Part shown: positions 1 through 5,952 of the stretch, in pieces | Numbering within the stretch: the first letter of the stretch is position 1 | Layout of the letters: each line of letters opens with the position of its first letter | From: Acidimicrobiales bacterium | GTDB lineage: Bacteria; Actinomycetota; Acidimicrobiia; Acidimicrobiales; RAAP-2 | DNA: 7,783 nucleotides | Assembly: GCA_017883105.1 (NCBI GenBank) | Contig: JADGOF010000091.1 | Location: 1-7,783, forward strand | Direction of reading: 5' to 3' | Notes under the pieces: generated by a model | Database searches by the model: none | Told to the model about the DNA's origin: nothing | Seen by the model: the letters and a program-made list of their open reading frames with translations, nothing else | Position numbers and translations under genes: made by a program

Positions 1-1306
1 TCCCGAAGAGGTCACTGTCCCATTCGGTGAGTACCCGCTCGAAGCCGCGGTCGGAGGCGTCGCCGTCGTCGACCGGAAGCGATCCGCCCTGCATCCACGG
101 TGGCGGCTCGATACCGGCGATGGTGCAGAAGGTCGGGGCCAGGTCGACCAGGCCGACAGGCTTGGTCACCACCGCCGGTCCGGTGGCGCTCGACGGTGCC
201 GGCCGCCAGACCAGGGGAAGGCGCATCAGGGCGTCGACATGGTACGGGCCCTTGAACAGGAAGCCGAAATCACCCTGGAGCTCGCCGTGGTCGGTGGTGA
301 AGACCACGTCGACATCGTCGGACCACCCCCGCTCGGCCACCCGTCCGAGGACCCGCCCGAACGCCTCGTCGATCAGTTCGCACTCGACGGCGTTTCTGGC
401 GTTGACCTCCCGCACCTGGTCGGCAGTGAGCGTGGCCGGGACCCAGTCGGCCGGTGCCTCGTAGTTGGACACCAGCGTCCCGTCGTACCAGAGGCGCCAA
501 TGGCGGGGCTTGCCGTCGATGATGGCCTCGCGTTCGGTGCGGTCCTCGGGGTAGCCGCCCGGGAGCGGGACCTCCCGCCAGTCGATGCGGCCCACCTCGG
601 ACTCGGGCGGGTCCCACGGATGGTGGGGGTCGGGAAAGCTCATCCAGCAGAACCAGTCGTCATCGGCATCGAGCGAGTCCAACCAGGCAATCGTCCGGTC
701 GGCCACCCAGTCGGTGTGGTAGATGCCCCGGCCGATGGGGTTGACCTTGACCTGGGGGGCGTCGGTGTCCCCGCCGCCGGCCGCGTTCACCTGGAGGAAG
801 CCGTCGAGTGCCGGGTAGTACCCGCCGACCGCCTCGGGGTGCTCGGCTGCCAGCCAGCGGGCGTAGTGCAATGGCCCCATGGCGCCGTGAGTGGCCAGCT
901 CGAGGTGCTCGAAGCCCCGGTGGAGTCCACCGGTGGGCTCGGTGCCGGTGCGGCTCATGGCGTTCTCCTCGAAGCGCAGGAACGGATCGAGGAACGGTTC
1001 GAAGTGGGCCTTGCCCACCAGCGCGGTTCGGTAGCCGGACCGGTGGAGCACGTCGGCCACCGACGGGGCGTCGACGGGGAGGGGGACGCCGTTCATCCAC
1101 ACCCCGTGGGTGGTCGGGTGCTGGCCGGTCAGGATGGTCGAGCGCGACGGCATGCACACCACCGACTGGGTGTGTGCTCGTTCGAAGCGGATGCCCTCGG
1201 CCGCGAGACGGTCGACGACCGGGGTCCGGGCCAGGGTCCCGCCGTTGCACCCGAGGGTGTCGTAGCGCTGCTGGTCGGTGGTGACGAAGAGGATCTTGCG
1301 GCCCAT
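1..1306 (-). CDS. Type I sulfatase (FGly-dependent arylsulfatase/choline-sulfatase-like), 3' end outside window
   Basis: Hydrolyses sulfate esters; substrate not predictable. The reading frame is open from an ATG at 1306 to the left edge, giving 435 codons, so the C-terminus (perhaps 40-80 residues by family length) is missing. Seen: N-terminal TTDQQRYDTLGCNG with metal-binding D11-Q12; the sulfatase signature CMPSRSTILTG at residues 51-61, where C51 is the cysteine converted to formylglycine by the FGE enzyme in this family; K99 and H101 in VGKAHF; H228-H229 in PDPHHPWDPP; and TTDHGE with D339-H340, followed by K352 and H356. All usual active-site elements are therefore present. No signal peptide is seen, so a cytoplasmic enzyme is inferred. 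The start is supported by AAAGGA about 8 nt upstream. It is the last visible gene of the operon, 13 nt after the SRPBCC gene. No formylglycine-generating enzyme lies in the window. Family assignment is secure; aryl versus alkyl sulfate is not. Confidence 0.93.
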   Translation of the reverse strand, partial: MGRKILFVTTDQQRYDTLGCNGGTLARTPVVDRLAAEGIRFERAHTQSVVCMPSRSTILTGQHPTTHGVWMNGVPLPVDAPSVADVLHRSGYRTALVGKAHFEPFLDPFLRFEENAMSRTGTEPTGGLHRGFEHLELATHGAMGPLHYARWLAAEHPEAVGGYYPALDGFLQVNAAGGGDTDAPQVKVNPIGRGIYHTDWVADRTIAWLDSLDADDDWFCWMSFPDPHHPWDPPESEVGRIDWREVPLPGGYPEDRTEREAIIDGKPRHWRLWYDGTLVSNYEAPADWVPATLTADQVREVNARNAVECELIDEAFGRVLGRVAERGWSDDVDVVFTTDHGELQGDFGFLFKGPYHVDALMRLPLVWRPAPSSATGPAVVTKPVGLVDLAPTFCTIAGIEPPPWMQGGSLPVDDGDASDRGFERVLTEWDSDLFG

Positions 1307-1319
1307 CAGGGATGTCCTT

Positions 1320-1733
1320 TCATCGGGGTTGGTCGCGGTGACCCAATACGGTGGGAAGGTTGGCCAAGGCGGCGCGGGCCGCCCCTCCGATCACCAGGGC
1401 CAGGGTGGCCGGCTCGGCGTCGGTGCTGTAGACGACGAGGCTCGATCCGTCACCGAGGTCGTGGACGTCGATGGTGCCGAGGTGCTCGCGGAACATCGGG
1501 GCGGTGATCCGGTACTGCAGCCGGCGGAGGGAGGGGTCGACGGTCAACAGGTGCTCCGGCATTGGCAGCCCGGACCGGGTCATGACCACCCGTCGGTCCC
1601 CGTCGACGGTGCAGGACTCGATGCCGGGGAACCACTCGTGCTGGCGGGCGGGATCGCCGACCAGCGCCCACACCTCATCGGCCGGCACGTCGAGACGCAC
1701 CTGGTGGCGCGTGCTGCCCCGGGCGGCCGTCAC
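1320..1733 (-). CDS. SRPBCC-family protein (polyketide cyclase/START-like fold)
   Basis: This 137-residue protein has the length and pattern of a single-domain SRPBCC protein. It has a first strand HQVRLDVPADEVWALVGDP (residues 10-28), the typical helix followed by HEWFPGIESCTVDGDRRVV (32-50), and central strands with LPMPEHLLTVDPSLRRLQYRI (56-76) ending in a long C-terminal amphipathic helix (about 107-131). Such proteins form a helix-grip cavity that binds or modifies hydrophobic ligands; the ligand here is unknown. The start is GTG at 1733, in a GTGA overlap with the TetR stop codon, so translation is probably coupled to the repressor. It lies inside the four-gene operon, 13 nt before the sulfatase, which suggests a role as binding protein or cyclase/hydratase in the same pathway. 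No signal peptide is seen. Confidence 0.85.
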   Translation of the reverse strand: MTAARGSTRHQVRLDVPADEVWALVGDPARQHEWFPGIESCTVDGDRRVVMTRSGLPMPEHLLTVDPSLRRLQYRITAPMFREHLGTIDVHDLGDGSSLVVYSTDAEPATLALVIGGAARAALANLPTVLGHRDQPR

Positions 1734-2473
1734 CGGTTGCCCGCTCCACCCGACGGGTCGGGGGAAGCGGTCGGCCGCGGGTCCCCGCCGGGGCCGAGGA
1801 TGGCAGTCAGCGCCTCGGCCATCACCGATCTGGCCCGGGTGGGGCCGAGCCCCTGGGCATCGCGGAGTAGCTGATACGACTCGAACGAGCTCATCACGTC
1901 GGCTGCGGCGATGGTGGAGCCGGCCCGGGCCCGGTCCATGGGGGCCAGCTCCGTGGCGAACAGGGTGCGGAGCTGTTCTCTGAGGTATGTCCTGTTCTGC
2001 GCCAGTTCGGCGCCCAGCAGGGGGTGGAACGGCGATCGGAGCCTCGAGACGGTGGCGGCATGTCTAACCTGGTCGAACAGGCGGAACCGTTGCGCGACCA
2101 GGGCATCGACCCGCTCGGCGAACGGAGCGTCCGGGGTGGCGGCGATGGGGAGCAGGTGCCGTGCCCGCGCCAGCTGGCGGGCGACCGCCGCCCCGGTCAG
2201 GTCGTCGACGTCGTCGAAGTAGCGGAACAGCGAACGGGGTGAGAGGCCGGCCCGGGTGGCGATCTCGTCGGTGCCGGGTCGGAGGTTGCCCTCGCGATAG
2301 AGATCGAGGAGCGCGTCGACCACGGCCAAGCGGTTGCGCTCCCGTCGCCGACGCCGTCCGTCGGTCTCGACGGACTCGTCCCCGCCGAGACCGTCCCCCT
2401 CCGTGCCCGGTCCCGGGTCAGCCGGGTCGGCCGCGGCGACGGATCCGGCCGCGTCGGATGGTGCAGTGCTCAT
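1730..2473 (-). CDS. TetR/AcrR-family transcriptional regulator
   Basis: A 247-residue TetR-type repressor. The first ~39 residues are an acidic, Gly/Ala/Pro-rich, probably disordered tail. An Arg-rich segment RRRRRERN (40-47) and a first helix follow, then the helix-turn-helix at about 67-86 (TDEIATRAGLSPRSLFRYF, the hallmark of the family). The C-terminal ligand/dimer domain spans about 95-225 and the end is a Pro/Gly-rich tail. The ligand cannot be read from sequence. The frame stays open upstream to 2671, but that region overlaps the DUF2855 coding sequence. ATG at 2473 is preferred because it sits 13 nt after the DUF2855 stop and behind a G-rich ribosome-binding stretch. As an internal operon member it probably regulates its own operon and the divergent DinB operon through the palindrome at 3638-3655 (inference). 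Confidence 0.92.
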   Translation of the reverse strand: MSTAPSDAAGSVAAADPADPGPGTEGDGLGGDESVETDGRRRRRERNRLAVVDALLDLYREGNLRPGTDEIATRAGLSPRSLFRYFDDVDDLTGAAVARQLARARHLLPIAATPDAPFAERVDALVAQRFRLFDQVRHAATVSRLRSPFHPLLGAELAQNRTYLREQLRTLFATELAPMDRARAGSTIAAADVMSSFESYQLLRDAQGLGPTRARSVMAEALTAILGPGGDPRPTASPDPSGGAGNR

Positions 2474-2489
2474 CGTTCCCCCCCCGTCA
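2474..2489 (-). promoter_or_regulatory. G8-tract ribosome-binding site of the TetR gene
   Basis: On the minus strand the interval between the DUF2855 stop (2487-2489) and the TetR ATG is a run of eight G followed by AACG. The anti-Shine-Dalgarno pairing would fall inside the G run (2478-2485), about 4-5 nt from the start codon. The run is outside both coding frames, so length changes would alter ribosome-binding spacing and not a protein sequence. Confidence 0.55.
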
Positions 2490-3578
2490 TGCGGCTGGAT
2501 CCTGCAGCGTACAGATGTCACCGACCCGGGGATCGACGCGTCCGTCGAGGAGCCCGCGGTAGATCTCCTCGACTGCGCCGGCGCCGGCGGAGCGGCGGAC
2601 CTGTAGCCAGCTGTCCGTCCACGGCACGAAACGTTCCCATGCAGCGGCGACGTTGTCCTCGAAACCGTCACGTCCCCACTGGCGGCGGCGCTTGGCGATC
2701 TGGTCGGGGGCGAAGAGGAAGGTCGGGTGGGGACCGGTCAGCGGTTGGCCGTCGTCGGACTGGTCGTCCCAATGGGTATCACCGACGACCATGCTGTAGC
2801 GCAGGTGGTCGCCGTAGTGGCCGTGGACCATCCGGGTCACGTCACGCCGGCCGGCGACGTCGATGAAGCACGCCTCGCCCGGGGGCAGTGATCCGACGGC
2901 GTCGTAAGGGAGGACGGTGTCGTAACAGCCCAGGCTCCGGACGAACTCGAGATTGGCCTCGGAGGTGAGCCCCACCACCGTCACCCCGTGGCGATCGGCC
3001 AGCAGGAATGCCGCGCCGATGGCCGTCTTGGCGGAGGCGCTGGAGATCACCACGGTGGAGGCGCCGAACATCTCGTGGTCACCCAGGAAGTCGTCGACCA
3101 CAAACGAGGTGACCATCAGCGGCCACAGCAGCATCTGCGCGGCCTCGCGGTCGGGTCGGTAGACCGGGTCGGTGTCCACCAGGGAGTAGCGGCTGTAGAC
3201 GCCCGGAATGGCGGAGCGAGGGGGGGAAAGGTCGGAGAATCCCCGGCTGTCCACCCGCCCGGGCCGGACCACCAACTCGTCGGCCATCGGAAAGTAGCCG
3301 TAGACCCGGCTGGCCCGGGCAACCTCGGGAGTGGACGACTCGGTCACCTCGGCGAAGCCCCACACCGGGACATGTCCCCACCGCACCCCGTCTTCTTCCG
3401 GTGCCGGGAAGCAGTCCCAGTAGCGCATGGCGTCGCCGAAGACGGCATAGGTGATGTTGTTCGAGGTCAGCCCGAACGCCTCCACCCTCAGCCGGGCCTG
3501 CCCGGCCTGGAGGGGGACGGCCGGGCGCTCGACCGTTCGCACCCGGTGCAGGTCCTGACGGTCGACTTCCAGATCCAT
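2487..3578 (-). CDS. DUF2855 family protein (MDR/alcohol-dehydrogenase-like NAD(P)-binding fold)
   Basis: A 363-residue protein matching DUF2855, an uncharacterised family distantly related to medium-chain dehydrogenases/reductases. Seen: the N-terminal GROES-like part with AFGLTSNNITYAVFGD (34-49, a family hallmark) and VPVWGFAEV (70-78), then a Rossmann-like half starting STVVISSASAKTAIGAA (174-190), with VVGLTSEANLEFVRSLGCYD (201-220), a probable acidic strand end FIDVAGR (238-244), and YSMVVGDTHW (261-270). The usual zinc ligands of alcohol dehydrogenases are not obvious, as expected for this family. The reaction is unknown; a redox or lyase step on a lipophilic substrate is only a guess. 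The frame is open to 3782, but ATG 3578 is chosen because GGAGG lies 7 nt upstream and the family homology begins there. It is the first gene of the operon, with a predicted 5' leader of about 50 nt. Confidence 0.9.
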   Translation of the reverse strand: MDLEVDRQDLHRVRTVERPAVPLQAGQARLRVEAFGLTSNNITYAVFGDAMRYWDCFPAPEEDGVRWGHVPVWGFAEVTESSTPEVARASRVYGYFPMADELVVRPGRVDSRGFSDLSPPRSAIPGVYSRYSLVDTDPVYRPDREAAQMLLWPLMVTSFVVDDFLGDHEMFGASTVVISSASAKTAIGAAFLLADRHGVTVVGLTSEANLEFVRSLGCYDTVLPYDAVGSLPPGEACFIDVAGRRDVTRMVHGHYGDHLRYSMVVGDTHWDDQSDDGQPLTGPHPTFLFAPDQIAKRRRQWGRDGFEDNVAAAWERFVPWTDSWLQVRRSAGAGAVEEIYRGLLDGRVDPRVGDICTLQDPAA

Positions 3579-3634
3579 GTCGTGGCCTCCGTCATCGCCT
3601 TCGGGGACATGCGGGCCGGCATCCCCCGTGGGGT

Positions 3635-3663
3635 ACGGTAACAGTTGACAGTTACTATGACAA
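3635..3663 (-). promoter_or_regulatory. Predicted sigma-70-type promoter for the DUF2855-TetR-SRPBCC-sulfatase operon
   Basis: Read on the minus strand, a -35-like TTGTCA (3663-3658) and a -10-like TACCGT (3640-3635) are separated by exactly 17 nt. Transcription would begin near 3628, leaving about 50 nt before the DUF2855 start. The -10 has only the T-A...T core of the consensus, so the promoter may be weak or need derepression. Confidence 0.45.
3638..3655. promoter_or_regulatory. 18-bp near-palindrome, candidate TetR operator
   Basis: GTAACAGTTGACAGTTAC is symmetric at 7 of 9 base pairs (outer five pairs GTAAC/GTTAC perfect, plus the GT/AC inner pair). Its size and symmetry suit a TetR-family dimer. 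It covers the -35 of the rightward promoter and sits in the spacer of the leftward one, so a bound repressor would block both operons. It also contains a tandem heptamer ACAGTTG-ACAGTTA (3641-3654). Assignment to the nearby TetR gene is inference. Confidence 0.55.
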
Positions 3664-3674
3664 GTGTTTAGCGT
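3645..3674 (+). promoter_or_regulatory. Predicted promoter for the DinB / tandem-DUF1330 operon
   Basis: A perfect consensus -35 TTGACA (3645-3650) is followed after 18 nt by TAGCGT (3669-3674), which keeps the T-A...T core of a -10 box. Transcription would start near 3681, about 52 nt before the DinB ATG. The element is interleaved with the leftward promoter, each -35 lying inside the other's spacer. Confidence 0.45.
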
Positions 3675-3732
3675 GGGTCTGCAGCCATCGGTGATGCCAG
3701 ACCGCACGTCGAGCGGTGGCCAAGGAGTGACC

Positions 3733-4302
3733 ATGACGGACACCATCGTGCTCGATTCGCTGCAACGGCGCATGCGGGCCATGCACTCGCTGTACTACGA
3801 CGCCATCGCCACCATGGACCTCGATCAGGTCAACCACTTCGAGCGGGAGGGAGTGGTCCCCATCGCCTTCAGCCTCTTCCACATCGTGAACATGATCGAT
3901 GCGTCCTTCCTGTTGATGACCGGTACCACCCCGATCTGGAACGACGACTGGGAGAAGCGGGTGCATCCGGCCATCGCCGACCACGGCAAACACCGGACGG
4001 TGGCCGAAATGGTCCACCAGCGGATCGGCGACTACGGGGAGTTCGAGGCCTACCTGCGGGCCGTGTTCACCCGCACCGAGGAATGGCTGGACGCCCTCGA
4101 CCCCGAGGAGTTGGGCCGACTGGTGGTGTCCCGTCCCTTCCCCCCGCAGATCGCCAGCACCTACAGCGCCCGGGTGGCGGGGCCCGAGGGAATCACCCTG
4201 CTCGATGCCGTCGAGTGCTGGATCTACCAGCACGGGCTCCGTCACATGGGAGAGATCGAGCTGGCCCGCGGCCTGGTCGGTCTCGAGGGCATGACCTCTT
4301 GA
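3733..4302 (+). CDS. DinB-like (four-helix-bundle metal-dependent) protein
   Basis: A 189-residue DinB/YfiT-type four-helix bundle. The three histidines expected to bind a divalent metal are H50 (FSLFHIVNM) and H167/H171 (YQHGLRHMGEI, an H-x3-H in the last helix). The long linker with VVSRPFPPQ and YSARVAGPEGITLLDAV is typical for actinobacterial members. In Actinobacteria many DinB-fold proteins are mycothiol-dependent transferases or isomerases, so thiol-linked chemistry is plausible, but the substrate is not predictable. The start is ATG 3733, with AAGGAG at 3722-3727 just upstream; an in-frame extension to 3664 would run into the promoter region and lacks a ribosome site. It is the first gene of the rightward operon and overlaps the next gene by 4 nt. 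It is probably controlled by the palindrome at 3638-3655. Confidence 0.86.
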   Translation: MTDTIVLDSLQRRMRAMHSLYYDAIATMDLDQVNHFEREGVVPIAFSLFHIVNMIDASFLLMTGTTPIWNDDWEKRVHPAIADHGKHRTVAEMVHQRIGDYGEFEAYLRAVFTRTEEWLDALDPEELGRLVVSRPFPPQIASTYSARVAGPEGITLLDAVECWIYQHGLRHMGEIELARGLVGLEGMTS

Positions 4303-5168
4303 GGGACAGGAACGACCAACCGGGTGCCGACCAACCGCAATTCACCGCACCGTCGGTGTCCTACGGCACGGTGGACCCCGCCTATGCGCAGCGCCTGGCC
4401 ACCATCCCATCCGAGGACGACGGGCCGGTGTGGATGGTCAATCTGATGGACTACCGGAACCGTGCCGTCTATCCCGACGGGACCGACCACGGGCTGTCCG
4501 GTCGGGAGGCCGACGACATCTACGCCCCCTTTGCCGTCCTGGCCGAGATCGGAGCCCAGATCGTGTTCGTCGGCGAGGTGACCGAACAGCTCCTCGGCCC
4601 GGCGCCCCGGTGGGACCGGGTGGCCATCGTGCGCTATCCCACCCGACGCTCCTTCATCGAGATGCAGGCCCGACCGGACTTCCTCGATCGCCACGTCCAC
4701 AAGGAGGCGGGGATGGCCTCGACCATCATCATGGGAGGCAGTCCGCTGCCCATCTTCGAGGTGCCGGGCTCGACCGAGTGGGCGGACGTTCCCCACCCAC
4801 CGACCCCCGATGACGGTCCAGTGGTGGTCATCCACGTGATCCGATGGGCCGACGGTGGTCGAGAGGTGATGACCGGGTACGAGATGGCGGCGGCGCAGAA
4901 GGCGGCCCCGCACGGTGTGCAGGTGGCAGGCTGGTTCGATGTGGAGGGGACCGTTGTCGGTGACGGTCGGGCGTGGGACCAGGTGCGACTCAACGCCTTC
5001 CCCAGCCGGCGGGCCTTCGAGGCGGTGCTCACCGATCCGGATCGCCTGGCGGCCCAGCACGCCTACCGCGAGCCGGCGATGGCCGACACCTACGCCCTGA
5101 TCCTCCGTCCGGTGTTCGACCTGACCGTCCTCTCCGATGCCGTCGCCCAGGACACCTCGGTGCAGTGA
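4299..5168 (+). CDS. Tandem DUF1330-like protein (two dimeric alpha/beta-barrel domains fused)
   Basis: A 289-residue protein made of two ferredoxin-like DUF1330-type domains. Domain 1 (about 43-155) has VWMVNLMDYR, an acidic/Tyr helix YAPFAVLAEIGAQIVFVGEV (75-94), then WDRVAIVRYPTRRSFIEMQA (105-124) and a C-terminal STIIMGGSPL. Domain 2 (about 173-275) repeats the layout in degenerate form: VVVIHVIRWADG, a helix, GVQVAGWFDVEGTVVG, WDQVRLNAFPSRRAFEAVLTD (226-246), YALILRPVF. Single-domain members usually have about 95-120 residues and work as dimers, so this fusion would make a covalent pseudo-dimer. Function is unknown. The start chosen is TTG 4299, overlapping the DinB stop as TTGA, with GAGGG at 4285-4289; GTG 4356 is an alternative. 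Translational coupling to DinB suggests a shared role. Confidence 0.8.
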   Translation: MRDRNDQPGADQPQFTAPSVSYGTVDPAYAQRLATIPSEDDGPVWMVNLMDYRNRAVYPDGTDHGLSGREADDIYAPFAVLAEIGAQIVFVGEVTEQLLGPAPRWDRVAIVRYPTRRSFIEMQARPDFLDRHVHKEAGMASTIIMGGSPLPIFEVPGSTEWADVPHPPTPDDGPVVVIHVIRWADGGREVMTGYEMAAAQKAAPHGVQVAGWFDVEGTVVGDGRAWDQVRLNAFPSRRAFEAVLTDPDRLAAQHAYREPAMADTYALILRPVFDLTVLSDAVAQDTSVQ

Positions 5169-5169
5169 G

Positions 5170-5191
5170 CGCGCCTGCGGGTGGAGGCGCG
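5170..5191 (+). terminator. GC-rich hairpin after the tandem-DUF1330 gene
   Basis: Starting 2 nt after the stop codon, CGCGCCT (5170-5176) pairs with AGGCGCG (5185-5191), a 7-bp stem with an 8-nt loop. There is no T-run behind it, which is common for putative actinobacterial terminators but makes the call uncertain. Confidence 0.45.
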
Positions 5192-5249
5192 GCGACCGAA
5201 GCCAAGGCATCACGACCTCCTAACATCGAGCTCACGGGTCGCACATGTG

Positions 5250-5285
5250 TTCGGGCGATAACTGGTAGCAGCCGGAACGGCCGGC
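5250..5285 (+). promoter_or_regulatory. Possible promoter and leader hairpin of the first secreted-protein gene
   Basis: The 140-nt gap before this gene holds TTCGGGCGATAACTGGTAGC (5250-5269), with a -10-like TAACTG at 5259-5264 but no convincing -35. It is followed by a 5-bp hairpin GCCGG/CCGGC (5271-5285) that would sit at the 5' end of the transcript. A similar motif lies ahead of the paralogous gene (5869-5889), which is the main support. Alignment is by eye only. Confidence 0.3.
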
Positions 5286-5308
5286 GCCATTCAGGAGGCA
5301 GTAGTCCC

Positions 5309-5704
5309 ATGTTCCACATTGTTCCCGCAGCCAAGAAGCTGGTGGTCGGAGCGGCGGTCGTCGGAGCGCTCACGGTGGGTGTCGCCGGTATCGCCGGGGC
5401 GGAATCCATGACGACCCCCAAGGTCGGGGCGCACTTCAACTGTGCCCGGGCCGACAAGGTGCTGGCCCGCATCCAAAAGGGTGAGGCACACATCGCCGCC
5501 GGGCTGCCCAGACTCGCTGCCGCCGAGGCCAAGGCCAAGCAGACAGGCAACACCAGGCGGGCCGATCGCATCCAGAAGCGGATCACCCGCTTCGAAAGCC
5601 CGGCGTTCAAGGCACGCCTGGACAAGGCCGCCGCGGCCATCGAGGCAAAGTGCCACGTGCCGGCTCCGGGTGCGTCGACCAGCACCACGTCGGTCAAGGG
5701 GTAG
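5309..5704 (+). CDS. Small secreted two-cysteine helical protein (paralogue A), function unknown
   Basis: A 131-residue protein that I do not recognise as a named family. Seen: a Sec signal peptide with AAKK (7-10), a hydrophobic core to about residue 28, and a likely cleavage after AGA (29-31); the motif HFNC (42-45, C45); a Lys/Arg/Ala-rich helical region with EAKAKQTGNTRRADRIQKRI (73-92); the motif AKCH (113-116, C115); and a short Ser/Thr-rich tail STSTTS. The two cysteines of the mature protein bracket the helices and could form one disulfide, closing a helical hairpin outside the cell (inference). The start is fixed by AGGAGG at 5293-5298, 10 nt upstream. The gene stands alone, with hairpins after the preceding gene and after itself. 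A paralogue follows at 5953. A role at the cell surface is likely but unproven. Confidence 0.85.
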   Translation: MFHIVPAAKKLVVGAAVVGALTVGVAGIAGAESMTTPKVGAHFNCARADKVLARIQKGEAHIAAGLPRLAAAEAKAKQTGNTRRADRIQKRITRFESPAFKARLDKAAAAIEAKCHVPAPGASTSTTSVKG

Positions 5705-5717
5705 GCCTCGGGAGCTA

Positions 5718-5767
5718 CCGCTGATCGGTTGGTCGGACCGCAACCCGGCCGATCGATCGGTCAGCGG
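5718..5767 (+). terminator. 19-bp stem-loop downstream of paralogue A
   Basis: Bases 5718-5736 pair without a gap to 5749-5767 around a 12-nt loop. Fifteen pairs are Watson-Crick and four are G-U (5725-5760, 5728-5757, 5730-5755, 5732-5753). In the minus-strand transcript those four would be C-A mismatches, so the structure belongs to plus-strand RNA. It begins 13 nt after the stop codon. No U-tract follows, so it is either a U-less actinobacterial terminator or a 3'-end stabiliser. The right arm contains the perfect palindrome CCGATCGATCGG (5749-5760). Confidence 0.65.
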
Positions 5768-5824
5768 GCTGTCCGGAGACGGACGGCGGCGCCCGTTACG
5801 CCCTCGACCAGGGCATTTGTCGTA

Positions 5825-5908
5825 TCCACCTCATGACTTCCGGTGGACCCGATGCGATTTCGTCACAATTGGCCGCTAAGTTTGGAAGCGTGGACGCCGA
5901 TGCTCCAC
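5825..5908 (+). promoter_or_regulatory. Possible promoter and leader of the second secreted-protein gene
   Basis: Within the 248-nt gap between the paralogues, TTGGCCGCTAAGTTTGGAAGC without its last base spans 5869-5888 and resembles the element ahead of paralogue A. Its -10-like TAAGTT is at 5877-5882; no clear -35 is visible. A 5-bp hairpin GTGGA/TCCAC (5890-5908) would begin the leader, and a 6-bp inverted repeat TCCACC/GGTGGA (5825-5847) lies upstream. Weak evidence, by eye. Confidence 0.25.
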
Positions 5909-5952
5909 CGAAGGCCGGGACGCTCGGCACGAACGCAAGGGGTGACGCGGCA

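Noticed and set aside
239..1507. Long plus-strand open frame (422 codons) opposite the sulfatase
   Set aside because: It is the mirror of the real minus-strand sulfatase and SRPBCC genes, a common effect of high GC. Its translation has no recognisable domain and is skewed to Gly/Val/Arg.
2474..2671. N-terminal extension of the TetR protein by 66 residues
   Set aside because: It overlaps the well-conserved end of the DUF2855 gene and is unlike TetR N-termini. The ATG at 2473 fits the operon spacing.
3655..4245. Minus-strand open frame opposite the DinB gene, extending into the divergent promoter
   Set aside because: The DinB frame keeps all three metal histidines and a good ribosome site; the antisense frame has none of these.
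4242..5213. Minus-strand open frame of 323 codons opposite the tandem-DUF1330 gene
   Set aside because: The plus-strand product shows two recognisable repeats and an operon-type start. The antisense product is His/Gly/Arg-rich with no domain pattern.
5169..5308. Possible c-di-AMP or other riboswitch ahead of a secreted-protein gene
   Set aside because: Such riboswitches are known upstream of actinobacterial cell-wall genes, but I could not match the conserved core here; only short hairpins are visible.
5749..5760. Perfect palindrome CCGATCGATCGG as a protein-binding operator
   Set aside because: It lies in the right arm of the larger 19-bp hairpin after a stop codon, which explains it better.
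5833..5952. Extension of paralogue B to an upstream ATG
   Set aside because: No ribosome site precedes 5833, and the added 40 residues would place the signal peptide internally, unlike paralogue A.
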